From assembly GCA_002633005.1 (NCBI GenBank), contig NMRA01000064.1, positions 622,354-686,353 on the forward strand: 64,000 bases of DNA. The letters run 5' to 3'. The notes below the pieces were generated by a model, which did not search any database, was not told the origin of the DNA, and saw only the letters and a program-made list of their open reading frames with translations. The translations under genes were made by a program, and so were the position numbers. This document shows, in pieces, positions 53,301 to 64,000 of the stretch; positions within the stretch are counted from its first letter, which is position 1, and each line of letters starts with the position of its first letter. This DNA is from Phoronis australis. Its lineage: Eukaryota > Phoronida > Phoronidae.

Positions 53301-56300
53301 CCCAGGGTATTAGCCAAGATTTTCGTTCAACCGCCCCAGAAAACAGCGCTTAGCAATTTTTCCGACGCACAGAGCGCCTAGGCACGTCATGGATGTTGAG
53401 GGCGAAGTAGGGAATAAAAATCAACAAATTGATTCGAAACAATCATGCCGCGGACTTTCAACAAAACTGTGGTGCATTGCTATCAAACTTTGCTACTTAA
53501 TTACGATCATTTTACAGAAAATTGTGCTGAAATCCCAAGGCGAAAACTCGCCGACTGACTGCCTCGAAATCGCCGTCTTCGATATGGCGACTTCAATGCT
53601 TGAATAAAAATAGTTTCGACTCAAGAAAATTACCTGAAATCTTCATTAGTTTTCTAACGTCTCTAAGATTTTTTTTAAGTTCCCTTGGAGTCTGGATTAA
53701 CGACAGGTTTAAGTACAAATCTGTGCAACATCGTGCCATCTACATGTATATGATCGGCAACAAATGACGGCGAGAAAAATGTCTGGACGAACACACCTGT
53801 TGTTGTCACGTGACGTTTGTTTTGAAGTTCGTCTGCATTTGTGTGTAAGCGAGCGCGTGCGTGTCACCAGAGTTCATTTGCCAAAGCAGAGATCGTCTTT
53901 TGTCCAGAGCCACGCAATCTAACTAGCTAGATGTGTCTAAAGAAATTTGCACAAGCAGTAGGCCTAAACCATAGCGTGTTTCATTCAACACTTGCCGGTC
54001 TCGTGCTAAAAACTTTCGACATTTGTCTCGGTAAGGCCCATATTAGTCGCCGTGTGGCTGGATGCGTACGTAACTATCTGACAGTTATTTTTCGGTGTAA
54101 GGGTGTGTAAGCATTCACTGTCAGTTGTCATTTTATCGGATATTCGGCTTAAAAACACCAATCAAACAATCTCTCTCAAAAATAACGCAAACGTGTTTTA
54201 TAGTATTAGAAATTGTCGGAAATTAGTGCCAATATTCATTTCTTACCGATGCTATGCTACCCGTTTCATTAATGGATAGTTCCCAAGTAATGTCTTTGAT
54301 GACAGGTTCATAGTGTAGCGCGCGCTTCCCGGCCACGTGCGTTTAACACCGAGTTATTTTTATTCGTAAGACAGTGAGTTGATGTGTCTGTACTGAAAGG
54401 TCAGACGATAGTAGGACACGGTCGTCGCGAGAGTAGCAACGCTGTTGCGTTATTTTTGAAGCGCTGTGTTACTTTTTAGTGTATACTTAGTCACGGCTAA
54501 ATTCAAACGTAGCAGTGCCGCTGGTGGTCTAGAAGACCCGTGCAAGAATTTTTTTGATAAATTGAAGACGTTACTGTAGCCGAGTTTTAGGACTGTAGGT
54601 ACGTCATTGTTCGCACGTACACGTTCATGGACTGGGGGCTTATTTCAGCAAAGTCTGAAAACGCATGGGGGGGCGCTTATAGGGGCATGGGCGGTTATTA
54701 CGGCGAATACGGTATTACTAGCTGGTGCCGCAATGCATATTGTGCATAATTTGCAATCTAATTTTGCCCCATATTTTCACTGTGTCGTCTATGTTGAGCT
54801 ATGATCTGTTTTAATTTATGCAGAAACAGGACAAGGAAGACTGTTGTGTGTGACTGTGACTTGTTCACCTTAATCTCTTGTCATTTTCCACTTTAAACCA
54901 TGACCATTTTTTGACTATTGTATTTCATAAAGAATTAATGATGAGCGATGTCTGAAAATTGTCAATTATTGAGTTTTAGGAATATTAATAAAGTAATACT
55001 TAGTTGTACATAGCAGTACTAAAACTGATCTTATTCTTTGTGTTCTGAATAATGGAATAGTTGAATTTGGAAGGTTAGAATTTTGCCCGAAATTTAGACA
55101 TTTTAGTGTGAAGGTGATGCTTTTAGCAATTACAGCTGGCAAAAATTGTTTTCCAGAACAAGGAATTACAGGCCAGGTTATGGATGTGCTGACTGACGAA
55201 GAGTTGTTTACGCTAATTCCGATGCTAGGTCCTCGAGTGCTTTTCAAGAAGGCTAAACATGCTCTGCATTCACAAGCACCAATTGTGTCAGAGGGTTCAA
55301 AAGCTCAATCAGGCACCCCAAAAAGCCTTTCATGTGGTGCTCAAATAACAATCCAACATTTCTTCAGTGGAAAACAGTCTACAATAGATATTGATAGGTT
55401 AATGTTTTTCCAAGTAAAGTTTGTGAAATTAGTGATTCACTAGAAATAAGACATTTACAGAAATGACATATTAAGCAAAACTGCAAGTGACAGAATGAGT
55501 AAGGAGTACGAGGCCAGAAAATTTCTAGTGCTTCAAAGTACATTAAACAAATCTTTGGTATGCTAATAAAGTATTAAGTGCCTACTTACATCAAAATGGA
55601 AACTGATGCACTTGCAGTGTGTATACACGAGACAAGTCAAAAACAATATTTAAGTCTAGTGAGGTGCAGGAATTCCCAGAAAATATTCAGTTAAAACACA
55701 AAAATACAGTTATGTTAACCATACCCGTACTTTAGGCATACTGTTTTTTCTTTCTGGCAACAAAATAATTTCACAATTGAGGTTAGTGTTGGTGCAAAAA
55801 ACTCGAAGAACTAGGAATAACCCATGAACAGTGTATATCTGAGTTCAGTCAGCCTTAGGAAAACTTACTGTCTTTTTAGTTTCTGCTACTGTCAAGATCC
55901 GTCTCAGTATGTAGAGGTCATTTTAGCACTGTTGAATTCAATGTTGACACTCATAAACTGGGAAGACGAATAATGAGGCATGCTCTTGCTGAATCTGAGC
56001 ATACAGTTAATTTCCTGCCTCAAATGCTTTCACGTTTTTGCACAAAGCTTGTGCACAAGTCAAACAAAATCACTTAGCATCCTCCATTGAGATTGTTTAC
56101 GCCATCTTTGTATATAAAATATACAGTAGAGTTAAGACTAGTTTAATATTTTGTTAGTGGGATTGTTGTCAAACCATCCCCCAAAGTGTGTTATTTAGTC
56201 AGCCAGTTGGTTTATATGCGCATGTACCAGACAAATTTAAGTAGAAAAGCATTACTTGTGATAGTATTTTTCGATTCATTAATGAGGCCAGACTTATTAT

Positions 56301-59300
56301 TTTGTGAAAGGTTAGAAAATTGCCATTTTCCGAATACACCCTCAACCCTTCTGGGAAAGTTCTGGTGTTAGTTTATATGACATACTGTTGTGCAGTCTTA
56401 AATACATGTATTTTCAAAGTGCTTGAAATAAATTTCATTATTATCATTTTTGTTAGTTCCTCTTGCAATCACTAGCTCCTAAAACTGTAATGGGGACGCC
56501 AACGTGGGGCTCTAGTTGCTGACCCCAGTAAAGATTTGTGAAGCAGTTTTAGTAAAAAACAGCAAACTTCTTAGTGCAGAGAAGAAAACGATGTGTGAGA
56601 TTTCTGTTACAAAACTTAGAAATGCGCTAACTTCGTGACTGTTGACAATGATCATAAAAATTTAAAAAAAAATTATGGGTGGTTGCATTTCATACTTATA
56701 AAAAATTATAGGTGGTGGGCTTAAGAAAAAAATGAAAAGTATGGGTGGTGGGTGCAAAAAAAAAGTGCCTTCCCCCCCCTCCCATACAGATTTTACTGGA
56801 ACAGCCCTTATTAGCAATCTCAGTCCTCCACACCACTTTTTTGACAAAGTTTCATCTCCAAAAACCATCTGTGTGTGAGAGTGTCATAGATTCTACTAGA
56901 GGAATTATCCAACCAGCCTTGGAGATTGTACGCTATGGTTGGCCAAAAGTACTTGGATTCAAACTCGTGATGTTTGTACTTAAAAATGATGATAATGAAC
57001 ACTTGTCGTTTTTGGACGCTAATCGTTAAAACAATTTAGAATTGTGTTTGTATGTGTCAGAGCCATAATCAACTAATTTTAATTCAAAAGCACACTTATG
57101 ATTGACATGTTACTGTTTAAAACATTCACAATTTTTATCACTGCCTCACAGGGTATTACACATGATTTATTGAATCTATATAATGCAACATGGACTGCCA
57201 AGGTAGTAATTGCTGTATCATGTTTATAACACTCAGGTCTGGCTAATAGGTTTGAAGAGTATCCAAAGCTGAGGGAGCTCATCAAACTTAAAGATGAACT
57301 AGTTCAGAAAACAGCCACACCACCCATGTAAGTGTTGACATTGCCACCTCTGCTCTGTTTGGTTCAGTCGTGCTGTTTCAGTCCTGGTGGTACTGCTATT
57401 GACTTGGCACACGGTAGTACTGTGATGTATGCTCACTGAGATGTCCAGTTTAGGCTAAATAACCATATATTTGGGTATGTGTTTTCCATAAATCCAACGG
57501 TAGGACAAAATGCCTTAATATAAACCAAATGGTACGGTCATATTTTGCTGGTTGAGGTATTATAATAATTCTCTCTAAACCTTATAGTATGCTCATATTT
57601 TTCCACTTGGCAAAATATCCATCTTGCAGTAGGGTACGTTGTTTTCTAAAAATTCAGTGAAAGGATAAAAAATTCCTGCTAAGCCCTAGGGTAGGATAAT
57701 ATCTACTCTACAGTAAGGTTCTTTCTCCCCAAAAATCCAGTGATAGGCTCAAAATGTCCTTATAAACTCTGTAGATGGGTCTTATTTTGCTTGTAAGGAG
57801 TATAAAAATTTCGTTTTCAAAAATCTCTGGTAAGATTAAGTCATGGCTGATTTTTGAACAAAATCCCTGTGACATGACCAGTGCCTCAGGTAAGGAAGTA
57901 CATGTATTGTGGAATTCTGATACATCAACCAGATAAGAATACGTGTCATGAGTCTCATTCAACCAATCAGCACAGACTGCTTTATGAAAGTCTCTCATAA
58001 CAAGATTATGTTGTAGGTATCTTCATGCTGATTTAGAGACATTTGAGATGGAAGATCTTCAAAGTCAGTTTGATGTTATTGTTATTGAACCTCCCCTAGA
58101 AGAATACCGTGCACAGGGCCTAACATTTGACAAGTACTGGAGCTGGGATGAGGTATCTGTCTAGTCATACAGCTTTCATGTACACTGATAGCAACACATG
58201 TTTTACAAAAGTGATTCGAAGAACAGTTAGTAACATGATGTACACACAAGGTGTCGCCGGCATTAAATGGGTCGAGTTACAATTGGTTTGTGTTTACATT
58301 GCTTTAGAAGGTTTAAAACTTGTCTAAAAAGTGTCAAAATGCAAGTTGATGTCCATTGCCACATTCACTTCAGGCCAAAATGAAGTGTCAATCCTGTGTA
58401 TAACTAGGAAATGTATATATTGCCTGTGTTTGATGAACATTTTGTTATTCATCTCAGAGTTGACTTGTGATATTTTTGCCAATGTACTTATGCATTGTAA
58501 ACTCATGACCACATTGTGTGTATACACTGTAGCTGTTTGCCCATTGTTTACAGTCGCATGCTATACCTAAGTAGCTTTTCTTCTTTGCGTCTGTGCCAAT
58601 GATTACAAAAACTGTGTCCCTGTCATTATTTGATGAACGTCTGTTGAAAAGCTTGACTTCACTCCTACACTGTGACATATTCAATATTGAATCATTCAAA
58701 ATTTAAAACATACAGGTATCATTACTGATTGACAGGTATCATTAGTGATTGGCAGCTACTTAGTACAATATGAATTCTAAGTCCAGAAAGACTCTCATAA
58801 TATAAAATTAGCCTTCACTTAGTCGTTGTATGATAAATTTCTCTCACTGTTGTATTTAAGATTGGAAGTTTAGAGATTGAGAAAGTTGCTGCATCCCGCT
58901 CGTTTATTTGGATGTGGTGTGGATCAAGTGAAGGCCTGGACATGGGGCGAGAGGTATTTTGTGTTGGCAATACATAATAGACTGAAATACACATGTTAGG
59001 TGATCACATTATCAATATTTCTGTGTTCCATTGCACAGTAAGAATAGATGACTAAAGTCATTCATTTTGAATGAAAAACATACTCTGCTAATGATATAAC
59101 CGTACACTGACACTGGTTTGATATGAAAAAAGTATTAACAAAAAACTTATGCAACTGACATCAAAATTTCCCCCTATATTGTGAAGCCACTGGGGAATAG
59201 CAATCACCTCAATTCCTGAAAAGGTTTTGGTGCCCTGTTTTCCTGAACTACTTCAGGGCCCTGACCCATGAATAAAAGGAGTTGAATCTGATGCCACTGT

Positions 59301-62300
59301 GTCTGTTAAAAGAAGGATTCGTGGCTGACAGCCTTTCTGACACGCTCCTCAAACCTTGAGTGCTCTCTGTCTAACACTCTTAACACACCGTCCAGTGTTA
59401 TGAAGCTGATCAAACATTTAGTGAATTCAAATCATTGACATTTGCCCTGCGGAGCTTAGACATATGCTCATTTAGCTGCTGTTCCTTGTCACACAAAATG
59501 TGGTAGACCACTTCATTAATGTCACCACACTGTGGTTTGTCCTTAGGGTCCTCTAAACTAGCTTTTGTCTCCCAGTTTTTGGTATATATTTTTTGCACCA
59601 AGTTTTTCACGTGGATGAATGATACTGTCTATTGTCTCGCCTTCACTGCTAGTTTGCCTCTGGTGTGCTCTCTATAGACCAGCTGGTTGTTGTCACTTGT
59701 CATTGCATTACTGATAATTATAGTGAATAAACAAGTTTTCCATTGCATCAAGTTCAATGAAGTATTTGATATTAGATGGATTAACTGAAATGAGATTTCT
59801 TAAACAAGTCCTATTAATATTCTTTAAGTTTATTTTCAAAACAATCTCAGATTGTTTGATGTCTTGTGACTGTTGGAAATGCGGGAGTTGAATGACATTC
59901 TTAAGATAGGTGGATGATGATTGATAGGCAGAGAGTGAATGATAGGCTAAATTTCTGACGGCCTTTCACATCCTGTGCAATACTTTGTCATGTGATATTT
60001 TTTTATTCATGATTTGTATTGTAATTTATACTAAGTGAGGTTCAGCTCTGTAAGCAGCATTATATCTGGATATAAAAGATATTACTCTCGCATGACCTGG
60101 AATGTGTTGATATCAATATACGTACATTGATTTCAGCAGCTTTGGTCAAAAGAAGAACTGATCTGTTTACCTGATCACCAGTCAGATTGCTTTAGTAGGT
60201 CTCGCATGTCACACAATGTGAACCATTAAAACTGTTGCCACACCTGAACATGGTTCAAGTGATGAGTTTGGTAGTTGTTTACTCAGTAATTAGACAGTGA
60301 AGTTCACACTATTTTCAACTTGGTTTGTAGTGCCTCAGAAAATGGGGCTTTAGAAGATGTGAAGATATCTGTTGGATTAAGACTAACATAAAGAACCCGG
60401 GACACATCAAGAATCTGGGACCAAGGCAAATATTTCAACGAACCAAGGTATGTAGTTTTATGCGTTGTTGGTAATACGCCGTTAGCACTGAAGTTAGAAG
60501 AGTTAATTTGTCCGGATCGTATTTGTGTCTTTACTACAAACACGGAATTTATTAGACGTAGTGTTGTCTGATGGAAGAATTCCATGCATGGGCATTTCTC
60601 ACCTTCCTGTCAAGAACACCCTTTTATGGATGACAGGTGATTGGATAAATTTTCATGATTTTTCCGGTGTTATTTTTATTCCTCGCCTTCTTTCGAGTTG
60701 CCCTTTCAGTTTTGCTTTGGCATGTCAGTGTGCAAACAACTAAAATCCAGAAAAAATCAAGCTTCAGTAATGCGAGAAATCTCGGACAAATGTTGACGCA
60801 GGAAGCTGGATCTGGAGATGCACAAGTATGAGTTGAATTGATTCAATGGTGTGTTCACACTTCACAAGACATGATTGGGGTTAAAGCTATTTGAAATCAC
60901 CTCCATGATTGGGTTAAGATTGAAGGAATTTAGTTAAACTGCTTCTCTTTTCTAATGCTTCCTGAATTGGTTTGAATCTCACACCGATTTTAAATCAATT
61001 TGAAGTCCTCCGTGTAAAAGTATTGTTGTTACTAGATCAGTAATGATGAATGGTATTGCGATGGAATTTTGGCACAAAGTGTAATCAATGTGATTATCGA
61101 TATATTTTCTAGTTTTTGATTGGTTACGATATTGTATGTCTTGATTACTTACTATATGAAAAGGGAAATGCCAAATGCCAAATGAATGTATTTCTAACTA
61201 TAACAGAATTTATGCAATTGTTGTTTTATTAAGCGTGAGCTGTCTTCCAATCTGATGCCTTTTGACATGAGTTGAGTTTAGTGGAGATGGCATGAATTAT
61301 TTATGTTTCATAACCTTCCTATTTGAAATGAACTAATCTGTTTCACAGGTGTTTTTGGTCAACTTATCTTCATGGGTATTTTGACAAGAATCAAACCATC
61401 TATCATGACACTTTCATTCATTGTCTGCATTTTTGACCAATCGGATAATTTAACACAAATATAAAAAGACTAACAAAACTGTGACTGAATTTATTGGATC
61501 TGATGTAAATGTAATATGCAAGTGTGAATGCATTTCCAAAGAAACTTTGGAAATTATAGTTTGAGTATAAACATGCAAAGGGAGTGATGGGCAGATGCAA
61601 AATCATGTGTAAAATGTGCTCCTCTTAAATGCAGTATCACACTACCCCACTCAGTGGTCAAACAGCTATTATGTCGACTCATTTGATGCGCAACCATTTC
61701 GTTTCTCAGGAGAAACACCAGACTAAGCGTAGTAAGTGACACTGTGAGGATGTAGCGCTTGTGCTTAGACTCTAACTAAGTTCATACATGTACGCTGATT
61801 GTTTTGAAAAAGAATCTTTTGTCATAAGTTAGATTTTACAAGTTATATCTGTCACAAAGTCATTGTAGTTCAGCATAAGACACTTTGGGTTTAACTTGTC
61901 ATTACTTTGAGTACTTGGCATGGAACAAAAGTGTGGGTACTGTTCATTGCAAAGTAGGCAATCACTTCACATGTGTTTTGGCCATCAAAAGATTAGATCG
62001 AATCAAGAACAACATGTGTCATTACAGTCATATTTACTCTTTGTTTATTTATTTAAACTTCTTTAAGCATGGTATGTTGTGTTATGTATTTTGATTAAAA
62101 TGTCTGAAAAGAAATAACCCGACTGAGTAATGTGTTGGAAACATTTCTTTTCCGCCGAACATTAAAGGGTAATTTGTGTGTTGTAGGAACACTGTTTAAT
62201 GGGCATAAAAGGTACAGTACGACGAAGTACAGACGGTGACTTCATACACGCCAACGTAGACATTGATCTGATTATTGATGAAGAACCTGAATATGGCAGT

Positions 62301-62732
62301 AAAATGAAGCCAGTCGAGTTGTTCCATATTGCTGAACATTTTTGTCTTGGTCGACGTAGACTGCACGTGTTTGGACGTGACAATACGATACGGCCAGGCT
62401 GGTTGACTATTGGACCAGAAGTGACGAGTAGTAACTTTGACGCTGATGCGTATAATAACTACTTTAGGCAGAGCGCTGAAGGTTTCACGACAGGGTGCAC
62501 AGACGAGATAGAACGGCTGCGACCAAAGTCACCTGCACCAAAAAATAAATCTGGGGAAGGATCTCGAGGTCGCGGAGACAACAGAGGAGGAATGTCTAGA
62601 GGAGGATTGTCGAGAGGGGGGTCATCCAGAGGGGGTATGCCCCCGCGTGGCGGCCGTGGAGGATTCAGAGGCAGAGGAGGGTTTGGAAGGGGCCGGGGTA
62701 GCTATAGAGGGGGAGCCCAAGGAAGTAGATAG
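47379..62732 (+). CDS. METTL14: METTL14, subunit of the mRNA N6-adenosine methyltransferase
   Basis: Nuclear partner of METTL3 in the m6A writer; it binds RNA and stabilises the complex but is itself catalytically inactive. Ten exons: 47379-47444, 48503-48600, 48953-49028, 49463-49528, 50140-50227, 57237-57327, 58017-58152, 58861-58953, 60331-60447, 62187-62732. All phases agree (0, 2, 0, 0, 1, 2, 0, 0, 0), giving 458 aa (human 456). The N-terminus ([19 protein letters not shown]) is conserved. EPPL at 186-189 replaces the catalytic DPPW of METTL3, as expected. [33 protein letters not shown] and [13 protein letters not shown] follow. The tail after about 385 is rich in RGG, the RNA-binding region. 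Exon 2 has a tandemly repeated donor. Intron 5 is inflated by a transposon and a misplaced mTOR segment. Confidence 0.97.
47505..47600 (-). repeat. tRNA-derived SINE head (or decayed tRNA gene)
   Basis: The minus strand has TAGCTGAATGGTTAGCACG (A-box-like) followed, at tRNA spacing, by GGTTCGATTCC (perfect B-box). The T-stem and acceptor do not pair well, so a SINE head is preferred over a working tRNA. It lies in METTL14 intron 1. Confidence 0.6.
47841..48132. repeat. Long foldback (imperfect inverted repeat) in METTL14 intron 1
   Basis: Arms of about 145 bp pair across a centre at 47986/47987, where ATATGACGTCATAT is a perfect 14-bp palindrome. Examples: GAGCAGTCCCTCGTTCAGTT at left and its near-complement near 48040-48060; CTTCCAACTC at 47871 and GAGTTGGAAG at 48094. 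There is almost no loop. It is probably a foldback/MITE element. The centre includes a CRE (TGACGTCA). Confidence 0.75.
48587..48649 (+). repeat. 21-bp tandem repeat spanning the METTL14 exon 2 donor
   Basis: Three copies of a 21-bp unit (CGTGTTGTGTCYAGGTATGT plus A) lie head to tail. The exon 2/intron boundary (AG|GTATGT at 48600) is inside copy 1. An equivalent AG|GTATGT recurs in copy 2 (48621), and copy 3 has ATGTATGT instead. The unit is seven codons long. Confidence 0.85.
50409..50514 (+). mobile_element. End of TIR element, cut off at an N
   Basis: 106 bp identical to 51636-51741, starting GGGCTGTTCCAGTAAAATC after a TTA, and ending abruptly at the N at 50515. Confidence 0.8.
50515..50515. 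other. Single N, probable mis-join of contigs
   Basis: Left of it a transposon end is interrupted; right of it an mTOR exon begins mid-way. Neither belongs to the other. Confidence 0.7.
50517..51277 (+). CDS. MTOR: Two exons of mTOR kinase (FRB domain region), out of place
   Basis: Exon piece 50517-50585 encodes [20 protein letters not shown] then NQ, and exon 51143-51277 encodes [17 protein letters not shown] to [12 protein letters not shown]. Together these are the consecutive, almost invariant segment of mTOR ending the FAT domain and making most of the FRB (rapamycin-FKBP12 binding) domain. Both have correct splice sites and phase 0, with no stops. mTOR is a PI3K-related kinase controlling growth, and the rest of the ~2500-aa gene is absent. 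The fragment starts right after an N and ends before a transposon copy. The simplest reading is a piece of the mTOR locus joined here through that repeat. A true duplication is possible. Confidence 0.88.
51636..56807. mobile_element. 5.2-kb terminal-inverted-repeat DNA element in METTL14 intron 5
   Basis: Starts GGGCTGTTCCAGTAAAATC at 51636 and ends with its inverse (GATTTTACTGGAACAGCCC) at 56807, flanked by TTA on both sides. Poly-G/C runs and simple A/T-rich sub-terminal blocks differ between the two ends. That these are two ends of one element is shown by the short copy at 63489, which carries both. The 3-bp TWA-type flank suits PIF/Harbinger-like elements, but no transposase was recognised. 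Inside is a SAM-domain-like frame at 55108-55443. Confidence 0.7.
55108..55443 (+). CDS. SAM-domain-like frame inside the 5.2-kb element
   Basis: A 111-codon frame whose residues about 14-50 ([19 protein letters not shown], then [20 protein letters not shown]) look like the second half of a sterile alpha motif domain (usual pattern: I-x-G...L-x-D-E-D-L...LG-P-R...K). SAM domains mediate protein-protein or RNA contacts. The TTTTCCAG just before 55156 could be a splice acceptor, so the true exon may start there. The source gene is not identified. It may be an element-encoded protein or captured host sequence. Confidence 0.4.
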   Translation: MKVMLLAITAGKNCFPEQGITGQVMDVLTDEELFTLIPMLGPRVLFKKAKHALHSQAPIVSEGSKAQSGTPKSLSCGAQITIQHFFSGKQSTIDIDRLMFFQVKFVKLVIH

Positions 62733-63488
62733 TATTTGTGGTATAGTTGTCAATATTGTAACACTTAAGTATTGAACTCTTTTTATCAGCCAAGCAGCTC
62801 AAAAGCAACACTTTGAGAGACAGGCATTCCGCAGAGAGCGCTGTTCAATGACATGTTGAGAGTAGTTTCCTCGTTACAAGTGGACATGAGACTTAGGACA
62901 AACCCTGTATTTAGTTGCACAGTGTGCTCTCTGTTTTTGAGTGGTGTTAAACTTTCTATGGAGGGTCAGGTTAAGACTGGCTAGTTACTTTCTCGGAATT
63001 GTCAGAATGGAAAGCAAAATATTCATTCATTATAATTGTAGTTTCTGTTGCGATCAATCAGTACACTTACTTAATGTAGAGTGCAAGAAATAGTATCCTA
63101 TCTTCAAGGTGTTGCTATTCAGGCTAACATTTTTAGTAAAAATAAATATTGTCACTTCCCTGTCATTTGTTGTTATGCTACTCTGCCCTTTAACAATGGA
63201 CACAGTATTCATGACCATCAGTATGTGCATCACACAATGTTGTTGAAGGCATATCTCAAGAACAAAGCTTTAGATTTTATACCAAGATGTAGGTGGCGCA
63301 ACACTATACGCCTGTCCATTTTGGCATTTCCATGGTCACAGCAAGAATTTAATTAATATCGAAAAACGTTGGTGCAATGTCTCAAGTCAGAGCTAGATTT
63401 TTGCTGTAGATGGAAAACTCCAGGGGCCTGGTAAGTTTGGATGACCTTGACATTTTTAAGTGTGGAACTGTCGATGGAATCTCTCTAA
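62733..63488. other. METTL14 3' UTR and flank
   Basis: No further coding exon is seen. AATAAA at 63141-63146, about 410 bp after the stop, is a plausible polyadenylation signal. Confidence 0.5.
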
Positions 63489-64000
63489 GGGCTGTTCCAG
63501 TAAAATCTGTATGGGAGGGGGGGGGAAGGCACCTTTTTTTTGCACCCACCACCCATATTTTTCATTTATTTCTTCAGCCTACCACCCGTAATTTTTTTTT
63601 GTTCTTGTGGTTGACTGCCCAGGCGCTTGAGTTTATCTGTTCCTCCATCACCACTAACGGCATTCATTACTAAGAAAACATATGTTTCTTATATATGGTT
63701 ATTAGCCATCGAGAAATTCGAGCACCTGTGGTTAACTGGTGTTATGGGCATGCCGATTAGGAGATCGGAGGGAATGAAAAAGTCGGAGCTTTTTGCAAGC
63801 TGCATTTTTGTTTCAGTTTTTGATTCCGTGCGAATTGTTTATAAAATTTACTAAAATTACCCACCATCAAACATTTATGGCCCAATGAAACAACAACGAC
63901 CTGTAAATTTTTATTTTTTTGAAGTACGACCACCAGCCATTTTGAATTTAAATCAAACGCAACCACCCATAAATTTTTATTTCAGTTGCCTTCCCCCCCT
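63489..64000 (-). mobile_element. Internally deleted derivative (MITE) of the 5.2-kb element, cut by window end
   Basis: Begins TAA + GGGCTGTTCCAGTAAAATC. The first ~110 bp match the inverse of 56700-56807, and the rest (63600-64000) matches the inverse of about 51650-52045. It is therefore both ends of the long element with about 4.6 kb missing, and it lies in reverse orientation. Confidence 0.8.

Overview
The window is metazoan nuclear DNA: every recognisable gene is split by GT/AG introns of 0.1-7 kb, intergenic DNA is AT-rich, and several kinds of eukaryotic mobile DNA are present. The gene set (ADMP beside pinhead, SLC8 exchanger, METTL14, MRM2, CHCHD1) fits an invertebrate deuterostome. 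A hemichordate or similar ambulacrarian is my best guess, but this is inference. Single Ns at 6949, 15491, 18030 and 50515 look like contig joins; two of them carry clear assembly artefacts.

Layout: 1-9242 (+) holds the 3' part of a Na+/Ca2+ exchanger gene (end of the second Calx-beta domain through the last membrane helices). Its last intron but two contains degenerate repeats, a ~510 bp MITE, and a 610 bp direct duplication across an N. 9243-13577 is intergenic with tandem repeats and a good CTCF-like motif. 13578-14781 (-) is a complete two-exon MRM2 (mitochondrial 2'-O-ribose rRNA methyltransferase). 14782-20703 is intergenic with a 47-bp minisatellite and the GIY-YIG end of a Penelope-like element.

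The core of the window is 20704-36662 (-). ADMP (five exons, 462 aa, dorsal BMP ligand) lies directly downstream of pinhead/pnhd (six exons, 282 aa, secreted cysteine-rich protein). They are in tandem on the same strand, 3.7 kb apart, with no N between 18031 and 50514. This is the conserved Admp-Pinhead pair, in which Pinhead antagonises Admp and, in ascidians, Pinhead transcription interferes with the Admp enhancer. A near-consensus CTCF-like site lies between the two genes.

36663-44423 is intergenic and includes a 2.7 kb hAT-like transposon with a decayed transposase. 44424-47088 (-) is CHCHD1 (mS37, twin CX9C). It is head-to-head, 290 bp apart, with METTL14 (47379-62732, +, ten exons, 458 aa), the m6A writer subunit. 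METTL14 intron 1 carries a tRNA-derived SINE head and a long foldback repeat. Intron 5 carries two exons of mTOR (FRB domain) starting exactly at an N, most likely a mis-joined contig, and a 5.2 kb terminal-inverted-repeat element. An internally deleted derivative of that element lies at the right edge of the window.
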